The notes under the pieces: generated by a model | The model's input: only the letters and a program-made list of their open reading frames with translations | Told to the model about the DNA's origin: nothing | Database searches by the model: none | Translations under genes and position numbers: made by a program | Assembly (NCBI RefSeq): GCF_008831285.2 | Contig: NC_045149.1 | Location: 20,475,035 to 20,539,034 of the forward strand | From: Nymphaea colorata | Lineage: Eukaryota > Streptophyta > Magnoliopsida > Nymphaeales > Nymphaeaceae | Direction: 5' to 3' | DNA: 64,000 nt | In this document: piece by piece, positions 43,201 to 53,854 of the stretch | Layout: every line of letters starts with the position of its first letter | How positions within the stretch are numbered: the first letter of the stretch is position 1

Positions 43201-46200
43201 CATAACTTTGCACAGAAAAACAAGCACCAGGAGCACACTTAGATTTTACAATAATATACATTTTTGTATATAAATTTTTTTGAAAATTGCCAGATGCTGC
43301 CCCTGAAAAAAATGCTGACTTCCCTTATGCTTAGCAGGCTAGGAAGACATATGCTCCAGCTGCTACGTGCTATCTATTTGACTAATTCCAATATGAGTTG
43401 AACGAACAATACAAAGGCCTAGAACAAACCCAACCTGCTGATTAATTCAGTGGTCCATCAACATATAAACAAGGTCAAAAGTGCACTTTCAAGGATAAAT
43501 ACAAAAAGGCAGACAGCTTTGCCAGGTTACACCAATACTTAAATTAGACTAGAGCGTAGATCAAAATAAGCCGGAAGCACCCTCTATCCATGAAAAAAGT
43601 TGATGGATCAGTCAATCACATAGCCAATTAGAATAAATAGTTCTATGACATTCCACAGAATCTAATGCATTCTGACAAGTTCCAAATATCTTTGGTTTTC
43701 TGCCTCCATCATAAAGCCAAAACCAACATTCAATTTTACAAAAAACAACAGTGAATATTAAGTTTGACAGCTAAAAGGTATTAAAAAAATAAGGATGCTA
43801 TGTTGTTAAGGCGTTGCCTAAGCCTAGGCATGGACTACGCACCAGTCCACACTCATCGCCTAAGTCCACCACTTACGCAATGGGTGTGGTGTTGGCGCCT
43901 AGGCTGGACTAGGAGCCAGCACGCCTAGTCCACGGGAAGGTATATGCCTGTGATTTTATTGTATATGCTATGCACAATTTGTTATGATGTATAATATATG
44001 TACAATATGAAATGATGTATATTTACGTATTGTACATTAATGTGTTATATATGTATAGTAGTACAATCTGAAGCAATTTTTAAAATGGTTCCATCTGCAA
44101 TTGAATCTGTTATAATGTATGTTATATGTACTAATTTGTTTTATCTGTTATAATGTATATTATATGTCATATGTACAATCTGTTGTAAACTTAATATATA
44201 TTATATGTACTGATTTGATATGATTTTCATTTGAAATGATTCAAATGAAGTAGACTATAAGGTCTATAACTGAAATAGCCTATAAGAAATGCAAGCATTG
44301 TGTCCAGTATGTAAACAAGAACAACGTGTCTTCTTTTGTGTATCAAACTAAGGCATCAGCTACAGAACAGAACAGTTTGCCAGTATGTAAACAAGCTGGT
44401 AATGTACTGTTAGTTTGTCATGTAAACAAGAAAAAAACAGTTTTTCATGTTGTACTTTTTGGCTTTACTTACAAAGTGTAATCCTTCAATTAGAACAGAA
44501 GAGAACAAATTTTCAAGTTTCACTTGGAATAGAAGCTTACAGTTCAGTCAATAAGTACATAATTTTGTTATTTTAATGGTTAACATAACTAAAAAACAAA
44601 AAATAAATAAAATCAGTGGCTTTTTTTTGCCTAGGTACTAGTAGGCGTCTTGACAACGTAGTAAGGAAGAGAATAATACTTCATCATAATTGAAAGCGGT
44701 GTCACAAATATCGTTCTCGGGTTTTTTATCGGCAAGATTTTTCTTAGGCTTTTAACAGCAAAGTTGTTTTTCTGGGAAAAATCTAAGGAAAAACTTGGAA
44801 AATTTTAAAAAGAAATAAAAAAAATAGGCATAAATGAAATAAATGAGAAACTAATAGGAAAACATAAAGAAAACTATATAACAGTGATAAGGAATGTTTT
44901 AATGATAATAAAAATAATGAAAATAATTCAGTTTAAGTTTATATTTGAATCCATGATAACATCAATGCTAAAAAATAGAAAAATGAAAGAATTGCGAAAA
45001 AGTATATGATAATAACACGATAAATAGTTTTTTCCCATTTTTTCAAAATATTTCTATTTTTTTCCCTTTTCGTTTTTCTTATTTTTTACATTAATATCGC
45101 GATATTTCTGTGACACTGCTTGGAAGGAACAAAACGAAGCTGAAAAACAGGTAAGGAAAATGTGAGCTATGTTGCAGACACCAAATGCAGTAACATCCCA
45201 AACGAATTTCACTCTTTTCTTCTTAATTATAAAACTGTACGTAGAGCAGAACGAAGAAAATTTCAGCAGAAAGCCTACAGGCAAGATGAGGAACATTGAA
45301 TCAGATGAGTAAATGAAACGGGTCAGCAGATCACTTTCTACTTCCGACAAGAAACACATATAAGAACCGATAGTCCATTTAGAAATTCCAGACACCTTCA
45401 TGTGTCCTCAAGAAGCACTTAATAACACACGGTAGTTATATAGTTGTCGTGGTTTGTTTTTTGACAACAACAGGTGACCTATCATTCAGAAAATTTAGGA
45501 CTTTTTTATAGGCGAAGCACCGAAGCTCTAAAGGTGAAAGATGAAACTAAAATCCTTGTGTAGAATAAAGTCACTAGTCGAAGATTAACAGTCATAAACA
45601 TAAAGGAAGTGGAATGCTTATTCACCAGAAAATATAAGCATTACGTGCACTTGATATAGCACAACGGCCAGCAAGAACGGACGAAATTCCATGTATATAA
45701 AATTGAAAATATAAATATTTATCAAGATAAAAGTTCCCACATCAATTCAACCTAATCAAATGCGATCAAGAAGGGGGGAGCCGACGACGTGAATTAGTTT
45801 CTGTGAAATGCAATCAAGTGAAAAGCCCAGAAATCAAGTAAAATCATGAAGCGCCAACATTGCCTCATGATCGGCTCAACTAAAACGCAACCAACATGCA
45901 AACCAACAAACCAATTTGAACTGGGACACAATCAGCATATGATCCCATTAGCAGAAAGAGAAGCAGCTAAATCCACACATAGAAAATGAGGAAACGTCAA
46001 CAGAAAATAACATTACGAACCATAGAGCGGCAATCCTCGAAGTTCTTGTATACCCCCGTAATCCCACCCTTCTGCACGACATAAAACGCGTCGTCCTTCC
46101 CGTTACTCGACGACTGGGTATCTGCGGCCGGTGATTTCACCTCACGGGCTGCAGCACGTGGTTCACGCCTCCGCTTCGCCTTCGTGGAACTTAACCGGGC

Positions 46201-46278
46201 GCTCGCCGAGATGCGGCGCGGCCATAGGCACCACGCTTGGTTGCAGAGCCTCGAGAAAACGGATTTCTGGAGATTCAT
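34206..46278 (-). CDS. RNase H family protein with N-terminal hybrid-binding domain, probably organellar; eight exons
   Basis: Exons in transcript order: 46278-46021, 42928-42770, 39693-39622, 36755-36663, 36488-36345, 35561-35454, 34374-34323, 34252-34206; 310 aa. Residues 1-50 are rich in R, S and A with few acids, as in an organelle transit peptide. Residues about 64-115 (FYVVQKGGITGVYKNFEDC ... GRSLEKKAEELLASLG) form the RNase H1-type hybrid-binding (viroplasmin-like) domain. Residues about 165-295 form the RNase H fold with all four acidic ligands: D171 (EFDGSSKGNPG), E211 (NNVAEYKA), D235 (QGDSKLV) and D285 (NTEADSLAN). It should cleave RNA in RNA:DNA hybrids. It resembles plant RNase H-like proteins such as that of Arabidopsis At1g24090. 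The intron 4 acceptor is chosen at 36489 because the nearer AG (36481) would put a stop in frame. Introns 1-3 are about 3 kb each and hold repeats. Confidence 0.9.
41308..41396 (-). mobile_element. tRNA-derived SINE-like element, copy 2
   Basis: On the minus strand: an A-box-like AAGTTGGCTCACAC, then GGGTCTGAGGTTCAAATGC (B-box-like), a T-rich spacer, and GGGCTGCAAATAGTGG. The last parts line up in order with the element at 10541-10640. The ends are not resolved. It lies in intron 2 of the RNase H gene. Confidence 0.5.
41975..42130. repeat. Alternating purine-pyrimidine, ATGCAC-rich tract
   Basis: About 150 bp of degenerate ATGCACA/CATGCG words, in RNase H intron 2. It is low-complexity; the open frame it creates (Cys/His/Met-rich on the minus strand) is not a gene. 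Confidence 0.7.
43798..44661. mobile_element. hAT-type MITE or short non-autonomous DNA transposon (864 bp)
   Basis: The left end CTATGTTGTTAAGGCG and inverted right end CTACGTTGTCAAGACG form 16-bp terminal repeats with three differences. Both ends continue into CCTAGGC-rich subterminal sequence. Flanking 8-mers TAAGGATG (43790-43797) and TAAGGAAG (44662-44669) match at 7 of 8, consistent with hAT target duplication. The centre is AT-rich without a transposase frame. It lies in RNase H intron 1. Confidence 0.7.
44694..45121. mobile_element. MITE-like element with GCRGTGTCAC inverted ends (about 428 bp)
   Basis: The left end AAGCGGTGTCACAAATATCG and inverted right end AAGCAGTGTCACAGAAATATCG agree except for one substitution and a small indel. 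The interior is AT-rich and non-coding. A clear target duplication is not visible; TTGAAA/TTGGAA at the edges is a weak candidate. It starts only 32 bp after the preceding MITE, in RNase H intron 1. Confidence 0.55.
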
Positions 46279-46364
46279 AGTGCCGGCGACGCCCCTTCCG
46301 TCATCAGGTGCTCGGATTAAGGCAATGCCACCCCATTGGCCGTGGCTCTCCCTCGCTCCGGCAG

Positions 46365-46372
46365 AAACCCTA
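46365..46372. promoter_or_regulatory. Telo-box-like AAACCCTA near the RNase H start
   Basis: AAACCCTA lies 87 bp upstream of the RNase H start codon. In plants this motif is common near the starts of housekeeping genes. A single occurrence, so weak evidence. Confidence 0.25.
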
Positions 46373-48024
46373 GGAAGGTGCTCCTAGGAACTCTGTTTGG
46401 GCGCCAAAACACTCCCTTCCTTTCCCAACGGTATGGAGGGAGGAGCTCGAGGCGCGAAGCCACCGACTTATCCCCAAACCCCGAAATGTGCATTCATCAA
46501 TTCATCGGGATTCTTTTACAGAATGGGACTGATAATATTAGATTATTTACACAATAGTGCATAAATTTTACTATTTTACAATATGGTGCTTACATTTTGG
46601 CAACTTTCAGGAAACATCTTGAAGTCTTCGTGGTTAAATTATCGGGGACGACCAAAGTGACGTTTTACCCTCAGTAAATGCTATCTCGAAAAATGTACTT
46701 TTGCTTTGAAACTATATAGTTGAAGTTCATGATTTTTTAAGAAACTAAAAACCTTCAGTGACTGATCTTGTAATCCAAATCACTAATCGTATGTGTTCTT
46801 CTATTGTTTGAGTCACGTAAAAGTTTAGTCTCACAATTACTAATTTTTTGTCTCACAATTTCGACATGTAAGATTATGGAAACTGAAAGTTACTGGCTGA
46901 TATCGTCTTGTAATTGCACAAAACCACGGCATTTGGAATTTGTCAATATCTCAACTCTATTTTGGGTCCGTTCATTAGTGGCGGTAAAAGATATATTCAC
47001 TTTAAACGTCTCATATCTTTATTCAAATATGATTGGATCACATATAGATATGTTATTGGATAGGATTTGGATCACATATTCGACCAAAATGCTTTAAAAA
47101 AAGTTAGATATGGAAAAGAAAACAAAGAAATCAGACTCGAATTTTAAAAAAATACCAAACCGGATTTTTATTCGGTTTGAAACAAACATTCAATGGGATT
47201 CATAATCAAATTTAATTTTATCCTATACATTTGAACTCAGTTGTTTTTAAAAATGTCAGATCCATTTGCGAATTTAAAAGTCCAATCTGGGGTGAATCTG
47301 GACTGCAAATTTGAAAATCAGATTCAAATATGATGTATGCTTTTGTTCATCCGAATTTGAACCCCGAACATTTGATAAATTGGGTGTAAGAAATAGTATA
47401 ACTAATTTAATTCAATATATATATATATATATATAAACAAATTGACAAGTTATGGCACGCTCTCTTTCCTCGATGATTCGTTCCTTCTGAAATGGTTGAA
47501 GTTTGACCTGCAGATTGACTTGCATGACACCAAGAAAAGAAAAGATATGTCATCCAAGCAAAACCCGTAGTTCTGCGTGTTTGAGTCGAACTCTTTTTTT
47601 ATTATTATTTTAGATAACACGTCTTTTGTTTTTTATAGGCATCTAGTGCTTTGGACATGTGGCGTTAAAGTTAGGGCCCAAGTGCCAATATTCATTGATT
47701 CATCACTATTCCTGTCTAGAATTCGAATATTCATCAGCTCGGCACCTGTCCACCTAAATTATTTGGAAGTTTTGACTCCCAAGTATCGTCTCCACCTTTC
47801 CTCTTCACAGCAGCCAAAGATTTTGGACGTATGTAGAAAATATGTAACTAATAGTATAGAAAACTGTTGCTGAGCACTTTTTCGGATGATAACCTTTTTT
47901 GTAGAAAATTTGGATTGTGCTTGATATTTTTTCCAACGTAAAACCAAAAGGTTATATTATTGGGATTTAGGTTCTTTCTTGCTTGGGAGCTTGGGTAGAG
48001 CTACTATGATAGCTCATTAAACTT

Positions 48025-48192
48025 GTGTGTTGTAGTTGTTATTGTTTGCCGTACAGAAAAGTAATCGTGTGTTGTAGTTGTTACTGTTTGCCGTACAGAA
48101 AAGTAATCGTGTGTTGTAGTTGTTACTGTTTGCAGTACAGAAAAGTAATCGTGTGTTGTAGTTGTTACTGTTTGCAGTACAAAAAAGTAATC
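48025..48192. repeat. Minisatellite: four 42-bp tandem copies
   Basis: Four copies of a 42-bp unit (48025-48066, 48067-48108, 48109-48150, 48151-48192). Each contains GTGTTGTAGTTGTTA, TGTTTGC and GTACAGAAAAGTAATC-type words and differs from the others by one to three bases. It is intergenic, about 1.4 kb upstream of the HAD gene. Confidence 0.97.
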
Positions 48193-49428
48193 GTGACCAT
48201 GTGATTCGAGTTTCGACTTATTGAGTGTGAATCACCTTGCATTATGTTGTTTATCTATAACCCTTCCTGTTATAGTATTAACAAATGCCAAACAAAACAA
48301 AAGATTGAAGTTAAATAGTGGATTTTGTATGTTTATAGGGAGAAGATGAGAGGGTCTTCCTCCTATATACATGAAAATGCTGTCCTGTCTCCTTAAACAC
48401 GCAAATCGCTCCCTCTTGAGTCGCTGCAAACTTAAATTCACCTTTCATCAAAAGAGCACGATTGCCATTTCTTTTTACGTGCTTTAGTTTTTTAACAAAT
48501 TAAACAAAGAATGGTAGCTTGTTTAGCCATCTCTAGTAGAGTTGTGGACTTGTGCCAAGAAATCATAAAATCAGATTTTGTTTTTCGCTTAAGATGAAAA
48601 ATATTCTTTGACGCACATGGTCTCATCAAACGCGTGTGAAATGATCAAAGATGACTTCAAAGAGAAAGGCTCTTTGCTTGACTTTCCCATACAAGCACGC
48701 CATAGATGAAGATTTTACCATCTACACAACCCTATGAAAAGTTGTCTTTTTTCGTGCTATACACACCTTGACTACCCAAAATTTTCGAAGAGAAATGTCT
48801 TTCTGGATGTCTCACCAAAATGTAGAAAAAAAAAAACTAAAAAATGTTAAACCCTCTGTTTTCTTTTTTATATTGAGACGGGATGGAACGAAGTTAGAGG
48901 AGAAGAGATCCGACCTTTGTCCCGATAAAATTTATACTTGAACGGAGAAAACTTGAACTCTGGTCTATGAAAAAAAAATATGCTGACAGAGTCCTGGGAA
49001 ACTCGCCCTAACAAGGAAAAATTTCCTTGTCTAGTATAATTCTCCAAATTCAGCATAACAAGAAAGAAAGAGGAATATGGATGTAGCTTAGTTCATATAT
49101 TTCCATGGATTTGACATTCCATTGACCAACTGCTCCTAGTTTTTTGGTAGATAATCTAACTATTTCACAAAAAACCAAACAAGTAAAGTGAAAAAATATG
49201 CACGAGAAATTTGTAGGCCTGGCGGTGGCTGCACTGTAGCAGTCAATTCTAAAAGCCCAAAGCGGCAGACGTGTCAGAATAGGCATCAAAGACGAAGGTC
49301 CCCGGCGGAGGGCAATAGCCGACAAAGTCTTTTGGTTTTGAGTATTCCTGGAATCTTCTTTCTCCACCACCCTTATATTCCCTCCGACTTGCCACCTCCT
49401 TGGCCTCGAACTTGGGATTCGCTTTCGT

Positions 49429-49434
49429 TATATA
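49429..49434 (+). promoter_or_regulatory. Candidate TATA box of the HAD phosphatase gene
   Basis: TATATA followed by G, in a less AT-rich context, 139 bp upstream of the start codon at 49573. This leaves about 100 bp of 5'UTR with CT-rich stretches, a usual plant arrangement. Confidence 0.5.
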
Positions 49435-49572
49435 GACGAGCACCTTGTGGCGCTGTTGCCTATTTATTGCCAATTCATGCCTTCATATTGTGTTCCGACC
49501 GCTACCCACCATTCATTTTCTCTCAAGGACCGGCCGTTCGCCCGTTTCCAAGCCTCCCCTTCTCGTGTCAGA

Positions 49573-52500
49573 ATGGCTTGTGCTGTTTCCTGCAACCACA
49601 CCACCGAAAGGTAGAGAGCTGTGCTGCCTGAACTTGTTACCCAAAGATCATTTGATATTGGGACGATGAGATAAAATGATTTTAAGTGTTATTATCTTTT
49701 CCATTTTCCTGTTAGTTATGGCTTTTCCTGGTCAGTTCTTGATGTCGCAGACTGGTACTTCTTGTTGATTTGGCTTCTTAGCACTTTGTTTTATTGAATA
49801 TGCCATATAAACTTGTGTCAACGTTTTATGTTGTTAATTGTTTGATTGATCTCTTCTCTGGGAAAAAAATGGAATTGAGTTTCGTGCAATGTGTACATGC
49901 ATGAAGCCTCAAGGTTCTATGTAATAAAATTGATGAGGGGATCACACTGAAGGGTGCGATGGTCTATAGGTTTTTTTAGAAATACTAGTAGAAAATTTTG
50001 AGGGAAAAAACTGCCACTTTTGTTTGCTTCATATGTACATTTGATATTTTGATCATATTAACGTTATCACGTATGTGAGTAGAATAACTATTTGAAGAGA
50101 CAGAAGCAAGTATTTCTTGAGGTTTCTGCACATGGCGGGAATAGAGACGGAGCAATGCAATACTTTACAGATCAGACTAAGGCTTCTCCTTGTTCTTTTT
50201 ATCGGGTAGATCAATGGTTTTATTTTAGATTTCAGACTTCGATTTATGTGCGCAACAATGTATCGCATATGTCGCTTCAAAGGGGTCCTTTTGTTCACTT
50301 GAAGCTGATGTATACTGAAGTTTCTGGATTTCACCTACGATTGCGTTGAGACTCCTCTGATGTCTAGGTAGTGTATCATAAAGAACGACGATCAGGCCGT
50401 TTCTCTGTTCTCCTAAGTTATTGGATCTAAAACTTAAGACTAACGGCAATGATTCTTGCTCCTGGCGTTTCGAGTGGAAAGTCCTTTTTCCAATTGGCTG
50501 GATCGTGCTTTCGTTACACAACTTCTATCTTATATATTAGATGTTTTTCATGCTTCGTTCTTTGGTGACGTCTTAATCATTGTGCTTAAGTCGGTAACCC
50601 AGAATCTTATAGTGACCTCTTTGGGCCCTTGGGACACACTTTTTCTGATATTGGGACAGGGTGGATTTCTATGGCTGTTAAAGATAATCTCTATTGTCCT
50701 TGGATTGTTCACGAAGTTCTTTTGACATGAAAATCTGTTTAGTCGGGTTTGTCAGATAATAATCTGTTTCTGCTTCTGTTGTATTCTTGCTGTTTCTCGC
50801 CAATCGTTTGTCACCATGACAATGTTAACTTGTAATGGGCCATCTGGTTATCAATGTGATTTTGCCCATTCATGATGCCTATGGATAGGCACATCTACAT
50901 CATTTTCCAGTTAAACTACTTGGCATTTGCAATTCAAAGTTCTAATTTTTGGACAGAATGTATATGCAATGTATCGGACCTGGGATAGTGGACCTGTATT
51001 CGCACACTTAATGAAAGTCTAATACTGTAAATGCCAATATTGTGGTGATGGCCCCAATCTTCACTGATCTTTAGATTGTTATACAGTCCTAGGCTCAGGA
51101 CTGTAAATTTTTCTTAGCTGGTAGATGCTGAAAATCAGGTCTTTCGATTGTTATACAATATACTGTCCAAGGCTCAGGGCCATGGACCTTTCTTCACTAG
51201 TATGTGCAGCGAAGCATGATACTTAGTTGTTTCACTCTTTAATTTAAAGGAAAGATGTAATTCCTGAAAGGTTATTTACGTTGGTACCAAGTATTCTTTG
51301 GTTATTTTCTATGATTCTCTCTGGATGCTCAAGTATTTCTTGAAGCATACGTTATTACTTTATATTGAAACTTATTTTGGAAACCTAGTTTATCACAAGA
51401 ATATTTCGTCAAAACTCTCTTTTTCCTTCCTTTCTCTTCCTCTTCTTCCATTTCATGGTGAGAATGTAAATGATGGGATGCTGCAGGCAGCAGATACAGG
51501 CTACTAGATTTTGAGAAAAGCTACCCACAATCCTGCATCGTTTTGGTAGGTGATATACCTGCAACTCTGCAAGGTGTAGATGTCAAGCCACTAATAGGTA
51601 ACTAAACTTCATTTGGTCTGAGCTCACCTCAGTTGGATAGGCTACGTACTTAACACGCTTAAAACTGAAACAAATGCAGCATCACTTATTTGAGCACCCT
51701 GTAATTAGATCCTGTGCATCTCTCCAAGGCTGGAGACACTATTGCAGTCTTTCTCACCTAAATCTTCCTTTTTCTGAAATTTACTGCTTCCTGCCAATTT
51801 TTGTAGGGTTCCGCTTATTTGTTTTACTTTTTAGAGAAATTGGGTTCAATGCAAACTCGTTTGGCAGTTTGTTCAAGTGCTCTTGTTACCTGGACTACCT
51901 CCATCTTTCTACGTCTTTTGTCTAAGTAGCAGTTCACCCTTTATTGATTTGGTTGCATTTTATCTTCGGAGCATAAGGGATTAAACAGATATTCAACTAA
52001 AACTGCTCTATGAGGGATACAAGCTTCAATATTTGATCTGAATCTGGGAGTGAGCCTGTCCATCTTATGCCATTAGACGCATTGCAAAATTTTGAAGTGT
52101 AATGTGGTTTTGGAGTGTTATCTGGATGATTTGAGAGGTCCTTTTGCATTACAAGAAACCAGACTTGCACATCCTGTATCATGCTAGTCTACACTTAGGG
52201 TGGCACTCTATTGCAGTTCACTTCTACACTCAAGATGGTACTGTTGCAACTCAAGTAGTCTAAGGATCTAGAAGCTTTTAACCAGGTTCCTTTGTCATGT
52301 AAGTCCAAGATATTGCTGCCATTCGCATGTTACAAACTTCAAACTTTTTGTTATCATTTTGCATCTTCTTTTCTTTTAAGTTGGCTAGGGCTTGAGAAGG
52401 TTGCTTCCTGATAAGTATATCTGTGGCACCTAGTTGAGTTGCTATTGAATTTGATTCTGGGGTATTCTTTCTGCACCCTTAATTGCAATATTGTCTGCAT

Positions 52501-53822
52501 TTTTCGTGGACATCTCTTGAATGATTTGCAGCAAAAATCACGCTACTTCTGGAGTCAAGTCTGGGCTTTTGTTTCAGATTGTTCTTTCCTTTCCTTTTTT
52601 TCCTTATATTTGGACCATGTGTTTGTCTGGAACGCGTGCATGCAATAGACAAAGTGTTTGGGCAGTGAAGGTGTAGGGACAGATGGGTATGCTGAATAAA
52701 CATCTCTTGGCATCATGTGAAATAATGATTTCACTTCCCTTTGTGTTTCTGTTAGGCAGATATCTCTTCTAATTTCCACATGCATGGTAGCTGTGCTCAC
52801 ATGACCGTATGACCACTTCCTGAAATATACTACCTATTACTTCTGTTGCAGTGGCAGTTTATCCTTGTCTACCGCTGGTCCCATTGAGGCTGTCCTATTT
52901 GACGTTGATGGAACTCTATGTGACTCCGATCCTCTTCATTTTGAAGCATTCCGAGACTTGCTTCAAAAGGTGCTCCCATAGACTTGTATAAGTTTCTTAT
53001 AGCGACATTTTCAGTTGGCATGTTCGAACTAACATTGATACTTGATATCAACAGATTGGTTTCCAAGGTGGTGTTCCCATTGATGAAGAATTTTTTATCA
53101 AGAACATTAGTGGTGGGCATAACGAGGATATAATTGGCATCCTTTTCCCTGATTGGGATCACCAGAAGGCCCTTCAATTCATGGATGACAAGGAAGTGTT
53201 GTTCAGGAGGTATTTATCCTGTATACTTTCTCTCAACAACTGCTTGGTGATATTTGCTGTTAATGATTTTGATTCTCTTGCAGATTAGCAAAAGAGAAGC
53301 TAGTCCCTGTAAATGGGCTCCACAAGCTGTGCAAATGGATTGAAGATAAGGGTTTGAGGAGAGCTGCTGTAACAAATGCTCCGAGACCGAATGCTGAACT
53401 CATGATCTCAAGCCTTGGTTTGTCCGAATTTTTTGAGTACCTTATTATTGGAGGTGAATGTGAGCGAGCAAAGCCATATCCCGACCCTTACTTGAAAGCT
53501 TTGAAATGCCTCGGTGTGTCCCCTGAGAGGGCAATTGTTCTCGAGGTACATACTTTAACCAAGCTTATCTTAGGTAAATAGCTGAAGCTTCCGTATATCC
53601 TTTTCTTAGTTTCTAAACTTTGCTTGTGCTTTCCTTGTCAAGGATTCTGCAGCAGGTATAAAAGCTGGTGTAGCGGCTGGCGTTCCAGTTATTGGCATCA
53701 CAACAAGAAACCCGGATCAGCTACTGTTGGATGCAGGGGCTTCATTGTTGATCAAGGATTTTGAGGATCCTAAGTTGTGGAGTGCATTGGAGGAGCAGGA
53801 GGCTACGAAAGCATGCTGCTGA
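49573..53822 (+). CDS. SGPP: HAD-like phosphatase of the plant Sgpp type, five exons
   Basis: Exons 49573-49610, 52852-52969, 53055-53209, 53284-53545 and 53643-53822 give 250 aa. HAD hydrolases dephosphorylate small metabolites through an aspartyl-phosphate. Motif I is FDVDGT (nucleophile D30, acid D32), motif II is T134 in AVTNAP, motif III is K167 in ERAKPYPDP, and motif IV is E191-D192 followed by SAAGIKAGVAAGVP. A cap domain lies between motifs I and II. The length and the block DVDGTLCDSDPLHFEAF match Arabidopsis Sgpp (broad substrate range, no transit peptide expected). The 38-nt first exon is inferred: it begins MACAVSCNHTTE, ends at AG|GTAGAG in phase 2, and joins the next exon in frame, but lies 3241 bp away. 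If that join is wrong the 5' end would differ; the four other exons are secure. Confidence 0.9.
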
Positions 53823-53848
53823 GCTTTTTGCAAGTCAGAAAGCCATTG

Positions 53849-53854
53849 AATAAA
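53849..53854 (+). terminator. Polyadenylation signal AATAAA of the HAD gene
   Basis: A canonical AATAAA begins 27 bp after the HAD phosphatase stop codon, followed by T-rich sequence. Confidence 0.55.

Larger units (their letters stand above)
46279..49428. other. Intergenic region between divergent RNase H and HAD phosphatase genes
   Basis: Contains the upstream regions of both genes. No third gene is seen. 47130-47400 is made of degenerate ATTTGAAT/GGATTTG words typical of old repeats, followed by an (AT)n tract at 47414-47434. A minisatellite is at 48025-48192. Confidence 0.5.

Noticed and set aside
48025-48192. CRISPR-like array
   Set aside because: Whole 42-bp units repeat with no spacers, in a plant nuclear genome. 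It is a minisatellite.
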